A stretch of 64,000 nucleotides of DNA from Eutrigla gurnardus (GCA_963514095.1 OY741282.1:22883827-22947826); one strand, 5' to 3'. Positions 13,001 through 25,091 are shown, numbered from the stretch's first letter. Notes: generated by a model not told the origin, from the sequence alone. Numbers and translations are program-made.

Positions 13001-13942
13001 GTCATTTTCTCAAAGTCTTCCATGCAATCGGACTTCTTTTTACAACCAGTGGAGTCGCCCCCTGATGGCCAGTAGGAAGAATGCAACTTCATGGCACTTC
13101 AGCATTAGCTTCATATTGGACGGACAAACATGAGAGTGGTATTGATCTTCTTGCATAACTCTCTGTAAGAAAGCAAACGAGCATATTGACCAAAATGTCC
13201 AAATGTCCTACAGAGTGATAACTAGAGCGTTTGAACCCAGCCTCAAAGAGACAATGACTTCTTATGCAGAGCAGACGTAGACGGGGCAACAATTTTACAG
13301 ACTGCTATTCACTCAGATTATATTTCTTGAGTTGTTTATGAGACGAAATACCATCAGAGCAGCTTACAAAGGATTCATCCACTCACATGTAGTTACTTCA
13401 CGCACTGTTTGCATCCATTAAGAATTACAAACCTCCACCTGCTTCTCACCGCTTCCTCGTTCTCCCTCTAAGTTTACTCCCCCGCTCCAAATTACCTCAC
13501 TTACATTAAATCCATTCTGTTTCAACACCACCTTGAACTGGGATCGATGGCAGACTTCATCCCGCTGCCGCAGATGTTTTACAAGAATGTATCCCTCCAC
13601 TCCCACCATATGCTCTTCACACTTCAGTCCAAACACAGGCCGAATTTGGGAACTAACAGGTCAAGAAATACGTTGCCTAACCATAACAGCTGCGTGTTGT
13701 TGTTTCTTTTTTTTGTGGAAATTATCAAGAGAAACAATAAGAGCTGACATGACTTTCACAAACAAGCTTGTAATTATATAATTATTTGAGGGCCCCTGCT
13801 ACTTCGGCTGACCTTGAGAATAAACAACGGGCTCGTGTTGAGGCCTGCGTGGTGTATGTATGTGTGTGTGATGGGGGTGGGGATTGAGGAAGGGGGGGTG
13901 GGGGCGTTGGCTCTGCAAACTATAATTACAATCACGCTTGCA

Positions 13943-13998
<56 letters not shown>

Positions 13999-16900
13999 CG
14001 TTCACCTCTCTAAGCAGCGGCGGAGGAACAGAAGGAAGCAGCGAGCTCAGATAAAGGCGAGCAGACTGGCCTGTGCTGCTGCAGCACAAAAGGGTGTGAA
14101 AAGCGAGAGCGATGAGAGTGAGGGATGAGGGTTTTGTCTTCTGTTTTCCCCTCCCACTCCCCGCGCCGCAGCCTTGACGGCTCCGGTTTATTCTATCCTC
14201 AATGCCCGGACCCTTCAGGTAGGTTTGCAGGAGCTGTATAGAAACAACGAGCTCTCAGACCGTCCGTGAAAAACAAAAAACAAACTGCTGATATACATGA
14301 CAGGTGCATCTGATTTATTCCTGCAGTTCAATGTGGAGCTGTTGTTGTCTTACACGCTGCTACCTGCTATTGTCTTGAAATGATTTTTCTTTTTTCTTGA
14401 TCCAGATGACCAATTGAGGCTTTGATAACCTACAATCCAGATTCTTTCTTCTTCTCCCTTAAAGGAATATTGATTTGTCTTTACACCGACTGGAGATCAC
14501 ATTGTGTTCTAGCACACGCGATTAGAAAAGAAAACATAGCTTATCATTTCATCAGCAATCTATTTTCACACGTGGAAAACACCTTATCTCCAGCATTCAG
14601 TGGAGAGAAACTTTCATGATTTAATAGCTACAAATATTTGCCAAAAATCAAACATGCTTTTTTTTTTCAATATAACATTCCATCAGATTTTTAAAAAAAA
14701 ATTCTGTGTTCCAGGTCGGTGCTACAAACAGTCAGGGAAATAACACATTCACGTCTACATGTTTGACCCCACTTAAGCCTGCCAAAAGAATTTCATAGCT
14801 TTAGTTAACCATACAGGTTAAACTGCAGCCTAAGAAATCCTCAGTCCTTGATTGGCCTTAATATCTTCTTCAGAACTCTCAACAAACTTCAGATATTTTC
14901 TATTCATTATTGCGAAGCCTTTCTTCCACTTTAACACAGGATGAAATCAGCAACTTTTCCGAAAGAGAAAGCTGCTCAAAAGGTGAGCAGAGTTTTCTTA
15001 AATAAAATGCTGTAATCTGTAAAACGCTATCAGGCTTTTCATCTTCATTAAAACACGTTTCTCCTGCAGAATCAAATCTCACAATTACCTGCTTTTTTTT
15101 AACACTGTTCTGAAAGTTTGGATAAATCAATGTAAACTGCGTCTTTCTGAGCTTACGATCCCGACTGAAGTATGTCACCCATGATGCAACGCTTTCACTA
15201 CAAGTGTCTGATTGGAACACGTATTCCCCTCCAACATGCAGGCTTAATGTTTCACTCACAAACTTACTTCTCCAAGTAAAAGTCAAATACGTCCGCTGGC
15301 TGAACAGTTTCAATAAGAGGCAACCCTCGAACTGTATTTATGTAACCTTCCTGCAGCCTAAACATCAGCCTCGTTGGGTTTCACAATATTAAAGTTAGTT
15401 TTGGGATTGCCGAACCCAACGTTTCACGTTAATACGGCAGCAGATTTAAAGACACCGTGAAGTTAATAAGTATTGGTTATTTCCTACCTCCGTAGTAGCC
15501 GTAGGCCCCAGGCCCTAAAATGTCCGGATCCTCCAGTCTGCCTCCCAGGGTCCTCATCCTCCTCGGGCCCCTGAAGAAGGCGTGCCGCCGGGCCCCCAGA
15601 GCACTCAGCTGCTTCATTCGTCGCTCTTTGGATCTTCTGTTCTGGAACCAGACCTGCATCGAACCGAACGGACGAGATGGCAGTTATTAGCTGAGCTCAT
15701 CATTTAAACAGGAAAAATAGATGCTTCAGTCACTCGGGCTTCTACTGCGTCATGCCGACAGTAGAAGTCATGTCACTGGAGGATTCACACGCTAATCACG
15801 ATCACAGGATTCAGTCTGTGCAGTCATCGTGCACAAACACACAAAACGGAGAGGAAATGAAAACGAGTGAATATGCATCAACTTCATTTGAATCCTGATC
15901 ATTTGAGGTAATTCCACTCATCGCTTTAATTTCATGCTCACTGTTACAGAGTTTGTGTTGGAAGCGTAACTCAACGGGAAGTTTATTTGTTTATTATGTT
16001 TTGATAGATTTAAGCCTTTAAAAAGGGCTCTTATTCAAAATCAGTATATAAATATTTGACTTCTGGCTTATAATCATCCAAATAATCTGACAGCTCTGGA
16101 ACCATTTTCAACTGTACTTACAGTATTTACATTGGCATGAATTAAGGTTTAAATTCTCACTGATTAAACTCATTGTTTGAAAGTTAAACTAAATCCATTT
16201 AAATGCAGCTGAACTAACCAAACATGACAAGTCAGAATCAGAATTACAACAAGAAGTTTTGATCAATTAAGAGTTTGCCTGGAATTCACTCGTTCATACA
16301 TAAAACAGAAACGTTACAATACATCTCTGGAAAGCATCGCAGAGCAACTCAGAAATGATGAAATATGCTCCGTTTGAAATTAAGAGTCTGGATATAATAA
16401 GACACTATTATAAACTGGAAGCAGAAATAAAAACCCGCTTTTGAGTCATAAAGACAATTTCCCAAATTGAAGCTGAATAGCAATATACAAACGCACCCCC
16501 AACACGCAACCTCAGTTAAGTTAGAATAAACAGCCGCAGCTACAAATCAGAGCATAAAAAGCCTTATCACTAACGTTAGATAAACTGTCTTTGAAGAGGA
16601 ACAAAGGAGGATTTCACTACACGCCATATGGAAGAATGTCTGCATTATAAGCACATAACACATCTTGTTTCGCCTTTGCATCACTGCTGCATAATGATGT
16701 GTGCTCACCCCAGCCGGGCGACACCAGAGGCGAAATCCCACTGTGCTGCAGATTAACAAAAACACACAGACGCCGCGCACAAAAAAACACCCAAAACCAC
16801 TTAGGCTCTGTTCCCTGTGCTCCGGCGGCAAAGGCGACACCTGCTTATTGAGAACAATCGTCTAACTGTAGGGTACATTTTTATGGAAATGCTGTTGCTC

Positions 16901-17146
16901 CCCTCGAGAGAGCGTTGCTTAGGGATTACATACACATGCAGGAGAAGCAGCGTGGCTCACAGGGCTCCCCGTGTTGAGAGCAACGGTATTTAACGCGCGC
17001 TGAACGAGGAGGAGGAAGATGACGAAACAGAGCCTCCATTTTGGCTCCAAGCAACAGACATACGGGAGGGTGTAAGAAGGGGGGCGAGGGATGGACCGCC
17101 TGATTGATTGATTTATTGACTGTTTGATTGAGCTCTGTTGATGCAG

Positions 17147-17177
<31 letters not shown>

Positions 17178-17386
17178 CTGCAGCATATGATCTATATGAG
17201 GAAAGGGTCCGCTCTAATAAGCAGAGTGAACAGGCTGGAAGTGAGTAAGAGCAGAGAGGTGGGAAAGGGGAGGGTGGTATGTAAATCTGTGAAATCAGCG
17301 ATAATTACAGTGAGTGCACAAAAAGCCACATCACAGTTGGCAGAGATGCTGCTAATCATCCTGACACAGTCTGCACCCAGACACTG

Positions 17387-17422
<36 letters not shown>

Positions 17423-20400
17423 CATGGGTGTAAGGACAGACAGAGAAAGGAGGTCCAACATGCTCACGTTTTAGTGCAAAACATACGTGGAGTTCCCGTT
17501 GCCTTTGGCTAAAAACAAACACCGACGTGTCCTCATTTTGACGCTGTGCACCACGTTTGATTCCTGAAATATACAGTCGTCTGCTTAATATAAATGTTAT
17601 CCTTTTTTTAATTTATAATACTCAGGCATTGCTTACATTGGATTACTAGATCTTAATTTCAGAGCATAAACGAATGCCTGCAGGTGTAGCAGCGTGGAAA
17701 TGGGATGCAAGTGAGAATTATGGGAATAAAAATGGGGGGGGAAAAAGTAGTGAGCAGCATTCAATTTCAAAACAATATTTGAAATTATATATACAATTTT
17801 TTAAGTAATGCATTAAATTAAAGCATAAAAAATGCAATAAAATGAAAATTGTGTGTTTTAAATATTAAACAAACTGCTGCAATATGGGTTTCCATTGTTG
17901 TGTGGGAATATAAGTGTAATTTAACGCAAAACACTGTTTTACCATAAAAATATATATTGCTAAGAAAACTGATATTCATCTTTGTCACGTGTACAATATT
18001 TGTTTGTATCATATTGAGAAAATCCCATCATAAACGGCAGTGACTTAGAGTCCGTCTCTGATTCGCTTCGTCTCCGCAGACGCTCCCCTCGGCCCCGCAC
18101 ACAAAGCCCGCTCCGGCATCACAAACGGCTGGTCTTACCTGGATGACCCGCATGTTTAGTCCCGTTTCCTGGGCCAGCTGTTCCCGGATATGCCGGGTGG
18201 GTTTCGGCGTGGCGACAAACGCGGCCTTTAACGTTTCCAGCTGCTTGGCCTTGATGGTGGTCCGGGGCCCGCGCCTTTTGGTCCCCGAGTTCTGCTCCTC
18301 ATTTTCAATATTGTTCGTTTCCTTATCTGAGGACGTTGAATTGTCCGTCTCTTTTATGTCGTCCTGTATTGGGTCCTGCAGATCCGGCGATAAACTCCTA
18401 TCTGTACACGACGACACTGAGGGGGGGGGGGGGGGGGGGGGGCACAAACAAGAGGAAGGTCACGATCCGAAATGTCAGGGAGGAGGAAGAGGAAGAGGAA
18501 GAGGAGGGTGTGCTTTAATTGAGCCCGGAGATGCGCAGCGGCAAAACTGGAAAATATGCATCTAAAAAAATCCTAATATTCGCGCGCAAAATTTTAATTA
18601 AAAAAAAATATTCTAACTCATTTATTTTTCCTCTTTTAAAAATTGAAATTAATTCATCAAATAAAATAAAAAATAGTTAAATATGCTATTTGCCGTTTTT
18701 GTAGCTGTTTTTTTTTTAAGGCGCTAATTAATAAAACGTCTCATTAGAAAGGCAGAAAATAAATGACAGGCTTGTCATTGAACGCATCTGTTTAGCTTCC
18801 GTCTGTAAGGAGGAGGCAGCGTGTCAGTGTCAGCACGCGGGCTCCGTTGTGGGCTTGGCTGTCCTCGTGAGCTCTCTACGAGGATGAATAGAGGAGCAGC
18901 ACGCGCGCTCATCCCCAGCGGATCCTCGCCTACAATAATAGAAAGCCATTGTCTCGTGGAGGTAAATATTGAACCCGTTCATCTGACACGGTTGTTGTGA
19001 GACGCTCTCCGCGGACCGCTGGAACTGTTCCCACAAAACCAGAATCTGACGGGACATTTGAAGCCCGCACCCTCCTCTTCCTCTTCCTCTTCAGCTATGC
19101 GTTCATTATATTTACACACACACACACACATATATATATCACGGCTTACCTGAGTTCAAGTTGACTTCCTTAATGGCCCCGGAGCTCGAGTAATCTTCTT
19201 TGCACACGAACTTGTTTTCGTCTATGACGTAGAGCTCCTCTCCCGTGGACAGCTGCTTGTTGCACACCATGCAGGTGAAGCAGTTCAGGTGAAACACCTT
19301 GCTGCGCGCTTTGCGCACCAGGTCGTTTGGCGAGATTCCCTGCAGACAGCCCGCGCATTTAGTGCCAAACCGCCTGCGCGAGAACGAAAACATTCACGTC
19401 AAGTTTATAATTAAAAACATCCGAACGAGGCCCAACACACAAAGACAACATGCAGCGCACAACATTATTATTATTATTATTATCCGATTTGTTATTTATT
19501 TATCGGCATTTAATGTCTTTAAATGCGCATATTAGTGATAATAAAACGTGCTTTCATAATAGTTTGAAAGGAATAAATAATTAGAGGACTACTTTAGTAT
19601 AAATGGATCAATATTAACAGAAGGAAATTATTATGACGCTACAAATATTCTTACATGCAAGCCAATAATATACCAACAAATACCAGCACACAATAATAAT
19701 GGAATGCTTCTTATTTGTCATCGCAGTAAAAGCCTATTTAATCACATATAAGCAGTATGTATTGTGTTATTATTAAACATTCACCATAAAGAAAACAATA
19801 AACAAAAGCATCTCCATTTGCCTCTATGTAACTGACTGGGAGAAATAAAAGTTCACGTTCAAACGTTATCAAAAAAATAATAATAATAAAATCTGACGTT
19901 GCTTCTTCATAAAAAATGAAAAAAAAAGGATCCACAAAAACCCCTCGCGCTGATTATTTTTGATTGAGGTGCTCTGACAATAACCCCACGCAAAACGTAT
20001 TAGTGACAATCAACACTTTGTAGCCGCGCGGATATATTATAGGATTAACCAGAGTGGGAGCATTTTAGCGTGAAAATCTTCTCTTAATCCATATTCACCC
20101 GCTTAAATACCGAGTGGGAAGAAGACTCATCAATTTGATACACAAATACCCCCCCCCCCCCCCCACCACAAAAAAAAAATCATCATCAGAAGAAGAGGTG
20201 ACTGTTGTCGTTTCATGGATGGAGAGAGGTGGAAGAAAACACACCTGAGTGTTATTTTGGGGAGCGTGCAAATGACTAATAAGGAGTTTGCTGCTGACCT
20301 GCTCTACCTGGTTCCAGTCGGCCTATAGGGAGGAGGAGGAGGGGGGAGGAGGGGGAGTCATAAGCCTCCGGGTGAAAGCAAGCACTCCTTTTGTGGAGCA

Positions 20401-21530
20401 TTGTTTTAACACTAATGTAGGCTTGTCTCTCCATTTGCAAAAGGTATCGCTCTACTGTCCCTCCATTCACATGCACGGACGACCCCCCCCCCCCCCCCCC
20501 CCCCAGAGAAAAGGGCACAACTCTACTTACACAACAAATGGACATATTAGGGTGATTACTGTTTCGCCTGGCTAATGGCTGGCCATTTAAATCCACCGCT
20601 TGATGGGACCTGCGGTCGCCAATACGACGGCCAAGGCCGCGCGAGGCCAATAATAGCCGTCCGGACAAAAAGCCTAATGCGTCTTACATGTCATTAGACA
20701 ATTTGGGAGAAAATAACTGACACGTATAAATGAAAATGACGTAGGAGAGTGCGACGGAACAAACAAGGGCTTCACTTATCACTCAATTACCTGCGACACT
20801 TTTTGGGGAATTGTGAACCTGTTAATAGCCTAATGTGTTTGGAAAAAGTACCTCAGGATGAGGACAATATAGATGCAACAAAATAAATTAAATACATTAA
20901 TAATACAGGTGCGTGGCTGCAGAGTGAAATTATATTTTTGTTGTTTTATTATAGAGGCCCTTTAGTTAAAAAAATAAAAATAAAAGGCCACATCTTGTGC
21001 CTTCAATTTTAGACGAATTGAAATCCTACATAAAAAAAATAAAAAAATAAAAATAAATTAGATATCAGTTACACTTTTTTCATTTATTCATGAAAATTGA
21101 TTTATCCACGTGCCAGATAATGCATGGTTTTAACCTGTGAGTTGAGATTGTCCCCCCTGTGCTCAATGTAAATCGACTTTGTGGGCCACGTTATTATTAT
21201 TATTATTATTATTATCATCGCAGGTATTTTATTTCTATTTATGTCTCTCTCTCTTTTTTTAAATCCCTGCTGCATCCATGGAAATGTTGACCTGGTCTTA
21301 AAGCGCGTATTGTCGTGAAGACTGGAATCAGAGCCGGTCTGAAAGACTCTCCGTTACCTGAAAAAGTCCATTTTGCAATAGAGCTTCCCGTCCCTGGAGA
21401 AGCACTTCTCGGTGAGGTTGCAGTTGCACTCGCAGCACCGGACGCACTTGGCGTGCCACGCTCGGTCCAGCACGTTGAGGAGGAACCGGTCCAGGATGGG
21501 CCGTTCGCACCCGGCACAGTGGACCATCAT
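9712..21530 (-). CDS. lhx5: LIM/homeobox protein Lhx5 (five coding exons, complete)
   Basis: Exons join as 21530-21358, 19373-19150, 18416-18139, 15653-15488 and 10055-9712, all with GT/AG introns. The 1185 coding bases give 394 residues, close to the roughly 400 usual for Lhx5. Residues 5-55 are LIM1 (Cys5, Cys8, His26, Cys29, Cys32, Cys35, Cys52, Asp55). Residues 64-118 are LIM2 (Cys64, Cys67, His86, Cys89, Cys92, Cys95, Cys115, Asp118). Residues 180-239 are the homeodomain (WFQN at 227-230). The stretch SSCTDRSLSPDLQD after LIM2 and GDYYGPGSNYDFFPHGPP in the tail identify Lhx5 rather than its paralogue Lhx1. In vertebrates Lhx5 is a nuclear DNA-binding factor that works with Ldb cofactors through its LIM domains in forebrain and other neural development. 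The start is the family start MMVHC, and the second ATG has the better context. All zinc ligands are present. Confidence 0.96.
12865..13110 (+). repeat. Interspersed repeat A, copy 2 (inside lhx5 intron 4)
   Basis: Aligned by eye to copies at 3165-3370 and 26061-26322: ccctgctttatcgtctattc, gaagacgtgaaactagagac, gggtcattttctcaaagtct and gagtcgccccctgatggcca. This copy is longer than copy 1. Confidence 0.8.
13944..13996. repeat. (CA)n microsatellite in lhx5 intron 4
   Basis: 53 bp of uninterrupted CA. Confidence 0.95.
15488..15653 (-). CDS. lhx5: lhx5 coding exon 4: end of the homeodomain
   Basis: 166 bp encoding residues 226-280. It begins VWFQNRRSKERRMKQLSALG, which completes homeodomain helix 3 with Asn at homeodomain position 51, and continues into the basic ARRHAFFRGPRRMR segment. 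Acceptor gatgcag|gtctgg, donor cggag|gtaggaa, phase 1 at the 3' end. Confidence 0.95.
15654..18138 (-). other. lhx5 intron 3
   Basis: 2485 bp. It contains a (CT)n(CA)n tract at 17148-17177 and a (TG)n array at 17390-17421. The remainder is AT-rich with no coding signal and no long repeat. Confidence 0.85.
18139..18416 (-). CDS. lhx5: lhx5 coding exon 3: linker and most of the homeodomain
   Basis: 278 bp encoding residues 133-225. It covers the acidic Ser-rich linker (SSCTDRSLSPDLQD, then SDKETNN) and homeodomain positions 1-46, ending RVIQ just before the recognition helix core. The donor is atccag|gtaagac, phase 0. An intron at this homeodomain position is normal for LIM-homeobox genes. Ala to Val in KAAFVATPKP is a mild change. 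Confidence 0.95.
18417..19149 (-). other. lhx5 intron 2 with a 22-base C tract at its acceptor
   Basis: 733 bp. On the minus strand the 3' splice site reads as an unbroken run of 22 C (plus-strand G at 18421-18442) followed by tcag|tgtcgtcg. The polypyrimidine tract is therefore a pure homopolymer. A purine-rich ggaagagg run (18478-18507) lies just upstream of it. Confidence 0.9.
18421..18442. repeat. Homopolymer G22 (C22 on the lhx5 strand) at a 3' splice site
   Basis: A 22-base run placed between the branch region and the tcag of lhx5 exon 3. Assembly length errors are common in such runs. Confidence 0.9.
19150..19373 (-). CDS. lhx5: lhx5 coding exon 2: LIM domain 2
   Basis: Begins with the last base of codon 58 (acceptor gcgcag|gcggtttggc) and ends one base into codon 133 (aactcag|gtaag). 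It encodes RFGTKCAGC through EVNLNS and carries all eight zinc ligands of LIM2. A CA/TA microsatellite (19113-19139) lies only about ten bases inside the following intron. Confidence 0.95.
19374..21357 (-). other. lhx5 intron 1
   Basis: 1984 bp with GT donor and AG acceptor (gttctcgcgcag). It contains two long C runs on the plus strand, 20149-20164 and 20483-20504, a small (ATT)n at about 19465-19482 and another at 21190-21213. The 20540-20690 part is GC-richer and includes the ggcgaccgcaggtcccatca region; it looks unlike the AT-rich remainder and could be regulatory, but nothing firm is seen. Confidence 0.85.
20483..20504. repeat. Homopolymer C22 in lhx5 intron 1
   Basis: An unbroken run of 22 C. 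A second run of 16 C is at 20149-20164. Both are G-rich on the transcribed lhx5 RNA strand. Confidence 0.9.
21358..21530 (-). CDS. lhx5: lhx5 coding exon 1: start and LIM domain 1
   Basis: Encodes residues 1-57 plus two bases of codon 58. The donor is tttttcag|gtaacg. It holds the whole first LIM zinc-binding unit, from the double Met to KMDFF. Most vertebrate relatives have KNDFF at the end, so Asn to Met at residue 54 is a small divergence that does not touch a zinc ligand. The frame stays open upstream to 21830. Confidence 0.95.
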
Positions 21531-22130
21531 GTCTCCGGCCTGCAGGACGCAGAGTGCCGACCTTCCCACACGGACTGCGCTGCTCGGACTGGGGCAACCC
21601 GGGTCTACGCGGAACAACGTCTTGGCTCCGGGAGGTGTGCTGTCAGGCGAAAAGTGGAGGAGCCTCCCCTGTTGATGGGCGGCGGAGCGACGATCCCCGG
21701 GAACGGTTGTAGTCCTGCTCCCGTTTGGTTGCTTGTCACAATCCACAATCCAGAGAGGAGGAGAGCTTTCAGCCGCGCCAGCTGACGAACAAACCGCGCA
21801 TGTTTCTCTCGCTAAAACACCATCATTCAAAGCCTGTTTATTTCTAATATGTTATCCCTCGCTCGTGCTTTGTTTTGGGTCCAGTCATTTTCTTCGGGCT
21901 CACCTCGCGCCGCCACTTTCGCATCCCTGTGCCTGGGTTATCACGAGGTTTTGCCAGCGGGACGCGCGTCCTGCGCTCACATTGGATGACGCCCTTGTTA
22001 ATTCCCGTGCCGGCGGAGCCAATCAGATCGCAGTTGTTATGGTTACACGTCCATAGCTGTAGCCTCCGAGCGAACCTGAATCACAGCCAGGGCCGCGGAT
22101 GCAGGGGAGTGGGGGTGCGTGGGGGGTTCT
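21531..22130 (-). promoter_or_regulatory. Putative lhx5 promoter and 5' UTR
   Basis: GC- and CpG-rich DNA directly upstream of the lhx5 start. On the minus strand two CCAAT-type boxes are visible (tgattggctccg around 22017-22026 and catccaatgtg around 21980-21990), with a tgacg motif between the second and the start-proximal side. No clear TATA box was seen. The transcription start cannot be placed. The reading frame of exon 1 remains open to 21830. Confidence 0.5.
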
Positions 22131-22299
22131 AGTGGCGCGTTCAGAGGCCAGCTTGCATGCGGAAGGTTTCCATGGAGGGTCACGGAGACTCTATGAGGTG
22201 TGGGGGGGGACGAGCATCACATAGTGTCGCCCAAGAACCGTTTCTGATCGGACCTTAGCCCACAAAACACGATGGTTAGGAAATACCTGTAGGACAGGC

Positions 22300-22740
22300 G
22301 CGGGAGGACGGCGCTGGCATGAATGTGAATGGAGGTGCAGGGAGTGGGAGTAGTCGAACAAGGGCTAATGCTACACAGCCTTATAATGGCCTTGTGACAA
22401 AACGCTCCTGCATTACACTGTGGCGGGCCGAGGAGGGGAGGGGAGGGGGGGCCGCGGGGCCTTTTCTCATGCAGAAAGCTATTTACAGGGAAATGCGATG
22501 GATTAGCTGGAGCTCATCAATAGGGAGAGCCTGGTCACCCGGCAGCTTTAACGGAGAGGCCAGCAATCGAAAGGAATTTCAATATTTACCAACAGCCCCG
22601 TTTTGTTAGCTTGCAGTTAAGCAAACATGCAATACGCTAATTCATGTTAGTGGATGGCCGAGGAGCGTTTGTCTTAATGATGATTCATTTCAATGACATT
22701 AGGTGTGAATTTTGACTCATTTCTCGTGATTATAGATCAT
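22300..22740. promoter_or_regulatory. Candidate conserved non-coding element upstream of lhx5
   Basis: About 440 bp without simple repeats except a g-rich block at 22430-22455. It carries several homeodomain-type cores (gctaatgc, cgctaattcatg, cttaatgatgattcattt). It lies 0.8-1.2 kb 5' of the lhx5 start. Conservation cannot be tested here, so this is inference from composition and position. Confidence 0.3.
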
Positions 22741-23999
22741 CCAAGACAACATTTAGAGAGGAGCAGATAAACAACAGAGCAGAATATTAACACTAAAACA
22801 AAATCAATTAATATATCAATCTATCTATCTAGACAAAAGGAAAATGAAAACCCTTTTTTGCATTACATTAATCTGCTTTATGTAAATTATTTTTAAAGGA
22901 GCAATTTTCTTCCTCACAAAGTGCCACAGAAGCCAGGTATCAAGCCATCAACTTAACACAATAATAATAAAAATGGTCAACAGCACCTGAGCTTCATGCA
23001 ATTCTCTTTTCTTTCTATCTGTCAAATTAATTCCCTGGTTGTAATATCTCCTTTTTTTGGCATCCTTAAATGTTCTGACTTTTTGTATTATTAGTGTCTT
23101 CCTATCAAGATACCCAGTGTGGATTTATCCTCCAGGTAGCAGTGGTTTAACCTGGGTCCTTCAGGCCTTTGCAGAGACGAGGCTGAATGAGTTTCCCCAA
23201 TTATCCGAGCTCCTAAAGCAGCACCCATTAGCCTGTAAAACAAGGCAGACAAAAAAAGAAGATAAAGCAGGGGGATTCGGGAGGAAACGGTGGGAAAAAG
23301 AGCACGTGAAGCAATCATCTCTTGTTTGAATGAAGCCACATCACATTGTGCAAAAGAACAAAAAAAAGGAGCTGTTTGCTTTGCTTGACTGTGTACACCG
23401 TACGTCCCCAAACACTCACCTGTGGAGGAAGAGTGAGGGAGCTGTCCGTGGTGCTGAAAGGCAAGAAGCACCAAAGACAGCGACATGCCATAATGTTATG
23501 TTGTATTTCAATGGGAAATCCTACATAATATGATCACATGTTGCCTGTGAGCTGCTGTAGTTGATTCTAACATGCTGGTCGATTCAACACTGACTAAACT
23601 ATGACCGTGCCCCTGACACAACGCCCTCCTATAGGAGCAAAATCAATTCTTAAAAATTCCTTCCTCCTTTTCCTTCAAGGACGTTCTTTCTTCATCTTGA
23701 TGTCCCTTTGATGCTACTCAACAAGGAGGTTTACTAGGTTTTATGGGTTTTATTTGAGTCTGCACAGATTTGTAAATAACAATCTTGAATACTCCAGAAG
23801 TTTTTCTGGTGGCATGGCACATCACGGTATGAGCTGATTTTATGTTATAATATATGAAGGCGCGGATTATGATTGGATGTTAAAATAGCGTAGATGACAC
23901 GGGATTCTTCACAGTGTTCTTCGGATAACATTTAGGACGTATTCATTCAATTCCCGTGAATTAAAGTGGAGCTGAAACTGCGTTCCAAGAGGACTGGTT

Positions 24000-24115
24000 T
24001 CCGGACTGTGACGGATGGACGGATGTCATGACATTATTGGTTGGTACTAGCTGATGTGACAACCTATCATATTTTGTTTTGCAAGAAGAAAATATTTTAT
24101 TTTTATATAAAATAC
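24000..24115 (+). repeat. Interspersed repeat C, copy 1
   Basis: It shares gatgga..gatgtcatgacattatt, ggttggtactagctgatgtg and gcaagaagaaaatatt with 63440-63535. The two are clearly diverged but colinear. Confidence 0.6.
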
Positions 24116-24720
24116 AACAAAACAAAGATCCTTTGTGAAATAGGTGCACAAAATGACCTGGGTTGACATTTTTCATTTCAGCTCGACTTTAATGGTAAAC
24201 TTATATCTTACACTTTTTTTTTTTTGCAACCTAAGAGCCATTCCATTTAAATCTACAGTTAAAACATTCTCAATAATAATAATAATAAAAGCCTTTATAT
24301 TTTATAACATCTCAAAGTAAAGCCCCTGGACCTCGTTTTAAGATTCAACACAATCAGAGCTTGGTGGTAAAATCCTGTCTCTTTTGCCTCCTCAAAAAAA
24401 AACATTTCAGAGAAGCCTTCACATAGGTTGGAAGCGCTGAAGGGCAGATTGCTGTTATTCAGCACATTAAATAAATGTGTGTAAAAGTTATGGAAGAGGA
24501 GTCATAAAGGACTCCAAATTGTACAAAAATCATTTTTATAGACCATTTAATAAACTGCTTAAAACACCTTATATTTATTTATCAGTTCTGGAGGATATAA
24601 TCTTTGTTGGTACTCCAAGAGCATACAGAGCAACACACAAGATATTTTTCAAGGACCAACATCTGAGCATCAGTCTCCTTTCTTTGCCAAGAGGCCTTCA
24701 TGAAATGCCTCTGCAGCTGC

Positions 24721-24722
<2 letters not shown>

Positions 24723-24767
<45 letters not shown>

Positions 24768-24803
24768 TCCCTCTCTCTGTCTGTCTGTCTCTCTGTCTCT
24801 CTC
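24723..24803. repeat. (CT)n/(CTGT)n microsatellite
   Basis: 81 bp of CT with ctgt interruptions in its second half. Confidence 0.95.
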
Positions 24804-25046
24804 AGCAATTTAAACACAACGAGCAATGTCCACAAACCCTGAACCCTCGGTGTCCCTTCAGTACAGCTCCTACAGAATCTGTGCACTCAGCAGAGACAAC
24901 AGAAATAAAAGGTTAATATTTGCAATAATTGAATTTCAGAAAATATGTTTAAAAAACAAGCAAAAAGAACCTCCTTCCCAGTGCAGTAGCTTTCTTATTT
25001 GTGGTTGCTTCTGTGCACTGAATGCTGAAATGAAAGAAAAAAAGAA

Positions 25047-25047
<1 letters not shown>

Positions 25048-25090
<43 letters not shown>
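25048..25090. repeat. (TA)n(CA)n microsatellite
   Basis: About 16 TA units followed by six CA units. Confidence 0.95.

Positions 25091-25091
<1 letters not shown>

Larger units (their letters stand above)
10056..15487 (-). other. lhx5 intron 4 with interspersed repeats
   Basis: 5432 bp, the largest intron. It includes a repeat fragment around acctcatggtggcgctac (10985-11060), repeat A copy 2 (12865-13110), a tagctta run at 12694-12712 and a CA array at 13944-13996. The 12000-12640 part (for example ccacaagggattgtgggata) looks like worn repeat DNA. No alternative exon is recognised. Confidence 0.85.

Noticed and set aside
9712..21530. Assignment as lhx1 rather than lhx5
   Set aside because: The linker SSCTDRSLSPDLQD and the tail block with GSNYDFFPHGPP fit Lhx5. 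The Lhx1 linker and tail differ.
21354..21830. 158-codon version of lhx5 exon 1 starting at 21830
   Set aside because: The family starts at MMVHC (21530), and the upstream residues show no conserved domain. Kept only as a finding.
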